A stretch of DNA of 64,000 nt, taken from contig NC_051088.1 of assembly GCF_901709675.1 (NCBI RefSeq), positions 12,069,693-12,133,692 of the forward strand, in the 5' to 3' direction. The notes beneath the pieces were generated by a model, which did not search any database, was not told where the DNA came from, and saw nothing but the letters and a program-made list of their open reading frames with translations. Source of the stretch: Syngnathus acus (taxonomy: Eukaryota > Chordata > Actinopteri > Syngnathiformes > Syngnathidae). This document shows, piece by piece, positions 57,704 to 64,000 of this stretch (the stretch's first letter is position 1; the number at the start of each line of letters is the position of its first letter). A program made the translations under genes and the position numbers.

Positions 57704-57801
57704 ATTGGGGAAGGCTCTCCCTTTACATAGCCGGGTCAGCAGGGAAAGTAATTCCGCGCTCAGTTTCCACACTCCATCCAAAGCAAGCGTCCAATTTAAT
57801 C

Positions 57802-60800
57802 ATGAAGCTTTGTCATCTGTTGTTCCTCGTCCTTCTTCTCATCTCACTCGGTCCTCTACGCGATTGTGAGGAGCAGCAAGACCGAGAAGGTAAGACGGAA
57901 AGCGGTGCTGTGCAGCTGGCGTGCCCGTGTTAGTTACACTCTTTATAAGTGGCACCACGTCGAATACTGTGCAAACATATCCGCGTGCTGCTTGTGTTTA
58001 TTTGGTTGTCCGGCGGAGGAAGTTGATATTTTATTTAATAGCCGTGGCCACTTTTTGACAGTAACGGAGGGAATTTTGTATGTTTGTGGGCACCCCCGCT
58101 TAAAGGAAAAGCCACTGGGTGCCGCTGACGTGGACAGGGCTGTTCCTGTTTGTTTCCCGTGGGATGGGATGGAACGTAGCGTGGAGCCCAACAACCGGTG
58201 GAAGCTAAAGAGTGAATTAAACTATAAATGAGCACGGTGCAGAGTGAATTAAACTATAAATGAGCACGGTGCCTGTGAAGACTCAACACTGCTTAACTGG
58301 GGTTGCAGAATGTTCTAGAGATGGAAATAACCAGCTATTACAATTACAAAACAATTGCCAAAGTCAGAATTCTGAGAATAAAGTCAGAAAGTGGGAATCT
58401 CACTTTAAAGTGAGAATTCCGACTTTATTCTCAGAATACTTTCAAGTCAGAATTTCCCCCCCAAAAGAAAACGTTACATATTTCTTACCCCTATAAAAAG
58501 TCACACTTTAGAGTGAGAATTCTCACTTTAAAGTCAGAATTCTGAGGAAAAAAAACGAAATTATAAACTTTAAAGTCAGAATTCTCACTTTAAAGTCAGA
58601 ATTCTGAGGGGGAAAAAAACTATCAACGAGCACGGTGCCTGTGAAGACTCAATGCTCCAGAATGTTCTAGAGATGTAGATTACCAACTATTACAATTACA
58701 AAACAATTACCAAGTCAAATTCTGAGAATAAAGTAAAAAAGTGGGAATTCTGACTTAACTTTAACTTTAACTTTTAAGAATTCTGACTTTCAAGACTTTC
58801 AAGTCTTAATTCCCCCCCCCCCCCCCCCCCCCCCCAAAAAGAAACTTTTACAAATTTCACACACCCTATAAAATGTCATAATGTTTTTAAAGACTTAAAG
58901 TCAGAATTGTCCCTTTAAAGTCAGAAATCTGAGGGGGAAAAGTCACAATCCGGTCACCCCCACTTTTTTTCTTCTTCACTGGCAATAATCCTCTTGCATA
59001 AAAATATGTTGTCTGGCATGGAACAGATCATACAGTGTTATATGTTAAGTACTAAAGATGCTTTAACAAACAGATGAATAATAGAAAGAGCTCCACCTGA
59101 GTGTCATTCTACCTGTACGGGATTGTCCATGAGTGAGATTAGTTTGCTAACTGTTCTTTGACTTTCACCAATTTCAACAACTCCCAAGATTATCCTCAAT
59201 GGTGCCACAAGCGTTTTCACTCCATTTTTTCATCATGTTGAATCAAAATGGAATGTGAAGGCCATCTTCAGATGCCATGATAAATTCCTGACTGAGTTCC
59301 TCTTGAATTCTGTCTTCCAGATAAAATTGTAATTGTGACTGTTGCAACTAAGGAGACTGATGGATTCAAGCGTTTCATGAGATCAGCAAAACATTTTAAT
59401 TATACCGTCAAGGTAGGACACCACAAATCGGACACTGTTATACTTTTCTATAGTAGCTTGGTGTCTTAACACTATTTGTGTGTTTACAGGTCCTTGGTCG
59501 GGATCAAAAATGGAAAGGAGGTGACGACATGTCCCCTGGGGGTGGTCAGAAAGTACGAATTCTTAAAGCTGCCCTGGAGACAATGAAGGATGAGGATAAA
59601 ATCATTGTTTTTGTTGACAGGTAATGTGTCTTTACTTGAATAATAACTGTGTCCTCTTGAAGCATTTCCTTCTTTTTGGAAGTAAATGGATACTTTGGTT
59701 GAATTCCAAACTGTAAGACCTGTTTACTGTATTCTGCATACTGCTAGCATTGTTGTCAAGGTAACCTCAGAGAAGGAGAAACTCTTTTTCTGGGTCACCA
59801 CTCCTGTGTCTGGATTGTAACTTTCCTTCTTGTGTTCCACAGCTATGATGTGATTTTCGCATCAGGTCCGAAAGAGCTGCTAAAGAAGTTTGTGCAGGCT
59901 AAACACAAGGTGGTGTTCTCCTCTGAGACCCTGATCTGGCCCAACAGACACTTGGAGGACAAACATCCACACGTTCAGGAGGGCAACAGGTTTCTCGGCT
60001 CAGGCGGTAGGCATCACTATTTTTTTTTTAAATTTTGTTTTTCATTCATAGGAAATCATTTTGGATGATCACGAGTTCAGGATTTCTGTCTGAGCTTTGA
60101 TGATTGTTTTAGCAGAACATGTAGTTGTCATGTGGTGTATTCACAGCTGGAGGGGTTTCTTTGTAGGAAAACATTTTTTATGAGCACAAAAAAAGGCAAA
60201 CCTGGTCGTGATAATGAGCCCCGGCAGTTTCAGGCTGCTTGTATGCAAGTTAGGGCGCCTCTTTACACTAGTTTATGTTACCACCCTCAGGCTTTATTGG
60301 CTACCTTCCCAACATCAAGGAAATGCTTGCTGAGTGGGCGGGAGAAGACAACGACAGTGATCAGCTGTTTTTCACCAAGATTTATATCAACCCTGAGAAA
60401 AGAGTAAGAAATGTCCTGCTTGTCTTTTTTTCCTTTTTGGGTTGTTATATTATTTTATATGACCGCAGAAAATGTCATCAATTAATAAAGCATCTATGAC
60501 TGCTTTTGTTGTTGTTGTAGAAATCCGTAAATATCACACTGGACAGCACATGCAGATTGTTTCAAAACCTTCATGGAGCTCTTGGTGAGTGAATGACTTT
60601 TATTGTCCAACTGTGGTCAAACCTTTTTTAACTTCTTGCTGTGTGGTGCACACGGCACACTCTGCTGTTTACTGAATGCAGCTGTTGTGTTAAAAATGTT
60701 AAGTGCACTCTTCCAATAACACGTTTTCTTTTTTTCTGCCTTTCTCAGTTGTGTCCTTTATAATGTGAAACATCACTTTTTCTGACTGTACACATACAAA

Positions 60801-63800
60801 CCATATTTTATGTATATTACATGTTGAGCAAAATTAAGTTAGTGTAAAAGAAAATTGCATAATTACAGGGGTGGGGGGGCATCACATCAAGATTATCTAT
60901 TTTATTTGAGATGAATTGTACAAGAAGCCTTCATCATTTTGAATGGTGGCTGCCACGTTCAAGGTTCACAACATCAAAAGTTAAATCGCTGAAAGTTATT
61001 CATCAACCTGTTTACTCCCTAATCCCGGATCAAGAATTATATACAATTCAGGCTTTATTAGTCAGGGACAGCATGTTTAAACTTGAGCTGTGCGCCTCAG
61101 TTTCTACTGCTTTTTTTCCCAAGTAAGGAATTTGTTAGTTGAAGTGAGGCTTGCAACTGAATCAAAGTGTTCTGTCTGCCAAATGGAAACAGGACTTTCA
61201 ACTCCATTTGCTTGAATAGAGTGCCAGAACACAGCGCAGTACATAAATCAAGACTCCACTAGTCAATGTTAAGCGATTTGTGTGTACTGTATTTCCAGAT
61301 GAAGTGGTGCTAAAATTTGAAGATCGACAAGTCCGGGCCAGAAATTTGCTGTACGATACACTACCGGTCATCATCCATGGGAACGGACCGACCAAGGTAC
61401 CGACTTTAAGCCGTCGTGTCATTCAGAATAATGTGGCAAACACAAAGAAGCAAACCTCTCTGTTACTTCTCTCTGGTAAAAAAAAAAAAATGTTGATATG
61501 TATCATCCTGTGCAATATGTTTTTTTTTTTTTAAAAAGTGGATAAATTTGATCCACAATCTTGTTAAATTCACTTTTGAAGGATTTTGGTTACTTTCCTA
61601 CTAATATGATATTCATCGGTGAATGAGATAACCTAAAAGAAGACTTTGCCTTCTAGCTTCAGCTCAACTATCTCGGCAACTACATACCAAACGCATGGAC
61701 ATTTGAGATGGGCTGCACAGTGTGTCATGACGATCTCCTCCCACTCGAGAATCTTAAGGTTAGTCGAGGTTCGAAACAACATTGTCTTCCAATGTAAGCA
61801 ATTAAATCTTGATAATGTTCTGTTTGTTGCGTGTGTTCAATAAATGCTTTCTTCCCCTCAGGAAAATGAATATCCTTTGGTGATGATGGGTATCTTCATT
61901 CAGCAGCCCACCCCGTTATCAGTGTGTTTTTGAACGCCTGCTGAAGCTTCAGTATCCTAAGAATAGACTCAAGCTTCTTCATTTCAACAAGGTAACGGGG
62001 CATACGCTTTAGATTTTGCTCTCCTAATCAGTTAATGCTACCAAAATGTTGATCGAATGAACGCATACTGTCATATGTTTTTTTTTCCATTTTTATTTGT
62101 TCCAAATTGTAATGCACAAATGTTGCCTCCTGCTCTATACTTGAATAATATCTTTCATTTTTCTGCTCAAGGAACCTCATCACGAGCGTGAGGTCGGCTC
62201 TTTCCTGCACGACCACGGAAGTCTTTACCTGGATATCACATATATTGAGCCCAAACATGAGATAGATGGCACAACTGCACGCAACAAGGGCTTGTGAGTG
62301 TCAAGAGCTAAACAAAAGTGACATGGGAACAAAATTTACTTTTTTTCCCCCCTGTATTTTAGCAATATGTGCAGGAAGGAGAAGGACTGCGACTATTTCT
62401 TCAGCTTGGACGCTGAGGTTGCTTTGACGAATGAGAACACACTCAAAATTCTCATCGAGCAAAACCTGCAAGTATAATTATCGAATATTAATTATGATCA
62501 CCTCACTCTGTATGCAATAGTTTTCTTTATCTATATATTTAGGTTGATTGTCGTTACTATAACAACCTTAAATACTCGTTAGGCCTATCGTGGCGCCATT
62601 GTTGATGCGAATTGGCCGACTTTGGAGCAACTTCTGGGGAGCCCTGAGCGCAGATGGCTACTACGCCAGGTCTGAGGACTACGTGGACCTGGTGCAAGGA
62701 CACAGGGTGTAAGATGCTTAAATGTCGATGAGGTTAAATATTCCGATGAACACTTGGTGCTGTGAATGATCCAAGACGCTCGCTTGTGTTTGCAGGGGAA
62801 TATGGAACGTTCCATATATAACCAGCGTGTACTTGATGAAGGCCAGCCTCCTCCGCTCGGAGCTTTCAGACGATGATCTATTTCATTCAAATCCCATGGA
62901 CCCTGACATGGCCTTCTGCCAACATGTTCGGGACAAGGTAAATGAAATATAAGGAGCATATTTAGCTCCTTGGAATGATTTGTTTTGAAAAAAAATCCAA
63001 GATTTTATATCATTTGCATTCAGAACATTAATGGCTTTGCCTTCCTTGTCAGGGAGTCTTCATGTATGTAACCAACATGGAGACTTTTGGACGCATCCTA
63101 TCAACAGAAAACTATCAGACCAGTCATCTGCATAATGATCTGTGGCAGATCTTTGAAAATCCCGAGGTGAGAATTCATCAGCGGAACCTGATTGGTGTAT
63201 ACTGGACAGTTTTACTACCTTTGGAAATGAGTTCAAGTTGTTTTGGTTATACAATTGTACAGTTGCTGAAAATGATGTTTTGGGCTGATTTCAGGACTGG
63301 CAGGAGCGCTACATTCATGAGAACTACACTCAAATCATGAGAGGAAAAATGGTTGAAACTGTGAGTTAACGTACAGTTGCCTTCTCAGTTCTTTATTTTT
63401 TGTCTTCTCCACATCTTCATTTCGAGAAAAGTACTTTCTGTTTATATTATGCTTGCAATTGGTGTATGTATGTTCAAATACTTTGATAGTCTGTATAAAG
63501 TGTGTGTTTTAATATTATGCTTGCAATTGGTGTATGTATGTTCAAATACTTTGATAGTCTGTATAAAGTGTGTGTTTTAATACGTCTCCCCATATTGCAC
63601 AATTGTACCTCTTTCTGTTCCCCAGCCTTGCCCAGATGTATACTGGTTCCCAGTTTTCAGCGACGTTGCCTGCAACCACCTGATTGAAGAAATGGAACAC
63701 TTTGGGAAGTGGTCAGGAGGCGGTAATACGGTAATGTCATCATCTTTTGTGTCAATAATTGAATCTCTAAGCGTTTGTTTTCCCTCTCTTAGTGTGAGTG

Positions 63801-64000
63801 AATAATCATTTATAACTAGGCATAAGAAATAACGTTTCCCTCTGTGATTATTGTTGCACTGCCAGGACGATCGAATCCAAGGCGGCTACGAGAATGTCCC
63901 CACTATTGACATTCACCTGAAGCAAATCAACTTTGATAAGGAATGGCGCCAGTTCTTGGTGGATTTCATTGCTCCCATAACAGAACAAATGTATCCTGGT
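57802..64000 (+). CDS. plod1: Procollagen-lysine hydroxylase 1, 5' part (window ends inside)
   Basis: Endoplasmic reticulum enzyme that hydroxylates lysines in collagen and, in this family, glycosylates the hydroxylysine. Visible exons: 57802-57889, 59321-59412, 59490-59620, 59843-60006, 60291-60403, 60521-60584, 61299-61396, 61657-61758, 61862-61991, 62172-62293, 62363-62467, 62583-62708, 62796-62937, 63053-63166, 63295-63360, 63626-63730 and 63866 to the window end. The signal peptide is [16 protein letters not shown]. The glycosyltransferase-like N-terminal part shows [28 protein letters not shown] and NRFLGSGG; the middle shows [20 protein letters not shown]. The 2-oxoglutarate dioxygenase domain is beyond the window. 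Synteny supports PLOD1 over PLOD2 and PLOD3. Exon 61862-61991 has a 2-base frame error, and the donor at 62468 is GC. The [16 protein letters not shown] segment is the last one clear. Confidence 0.9.
58209..58960. repeat. Tandem-duplicated minisatellite region in plod1 intron 1
   Basis: A 32-bp unit with AACTATAAATGAGCACGGTG is doubled (58209-58240 and 58241-58272). A longer block, about 58254-58420, recurs at about 58619-58760 with small differences. Between and after the copies are many short units AAAGTCAGAATTCTGAG and their inverse, plus a poly-C tract of about 29 at 58806-58834. Confidence 0.9.
63445..63580. repeat. Exact 68-bp tandem duplication in a plod1 intron
   Basis: Two identical 68-bp copies (63445-63512 and 63513-63580) beginning TATTATGCTTGCAATTGGTG. 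No mismatch was found when reading them side by side. Confidence 0.95.

Larger units (their letters stand above)
56127..57801. other. Interval between divergent KIAA2013 homologue and plod1
   Basis: No gene. Contains the 5' flank of both genes, a (GT)n microsatellite at 56997-57043 and the GA arrays at 57547-57636 and 57663-57694. Confidence 0.6.

Noticed and set aside
57450-57869. Arg-Glu repeat open frames
   Set aside because: They are translations of GA microsatellites and lack any domain.

Overview
The window is nuclear DNA from a bony (teleost) fish. Every gene is split by GT-AG introns, the proteins match vertebrate families, and the natriuretic peptides include a C-type gene (CNP-3 type) in tandem with BNP and ANP, an arrangement known from fish. 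Introns are short and intergenic DNA is AT-rich, with microsatellites and teleost Tc1-type transposon remnants. I cannot name the species from the sequence.

Layout, left to right: the 3' end of ccdc22 (+); slc38a5 (-), a glutamine/histidine transporter, tail-to-tail with it; slc2a1 (+), a GLUT1-type glucose transporter; mthfr (-); clcn6 (+), head-to-head with mthfr; the natriuretic peptide cluster CNP-3 type, nppb, nppa (all +); a receptor-like guanylyl cyclase (-) whose extracellular region looks like a NIT (nitrate/nitrite-sensing) domain; a remnant of a Tc1-like transposon; a short polyhomeotic gene, phc2-like (+); the KIAA2013 homologue (-); and the 5' two thirds of plod1 (+), cut by the window end. 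The run mthfr-clcn6-natriuretic peptides-KIAA2013-plod1 matches the gene order of human 1p36.22. ccdc22 and slc38a5 correspond to human Xp11.23.

I rebuilt exon-intron structures by hand from splice sites, reading-frame phase and family similarity. Complete coding sequences close in frame for slc38a5 (469 aa), slc2a1 (493 aa), mthfr (662 aa), clcn6 (860 aa), the guanylyl cyclase (726 aa), the phc2-like gene (266 aa), the KIAA2013 homologue (603 aa) and all three natriuretic peptides. plod1 carries a 2-base frame error in one exon and one likely GC-AG intron.

Most notable: the NIT-type guanylyl cyclase beside the natriuretic peptide cluster; two identical 70-bp palindromes in inverted orientation within an slc38a5 intron; an unusual Asp-to-Glu change in the BNP ring; a possible retained in-frame 81-base intron in mthfr; and two GA microsatellites sharing the same flank. 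Functional links between neighbouring genes are inference. Only the natriuretic peptide cluster is a clear functional group.
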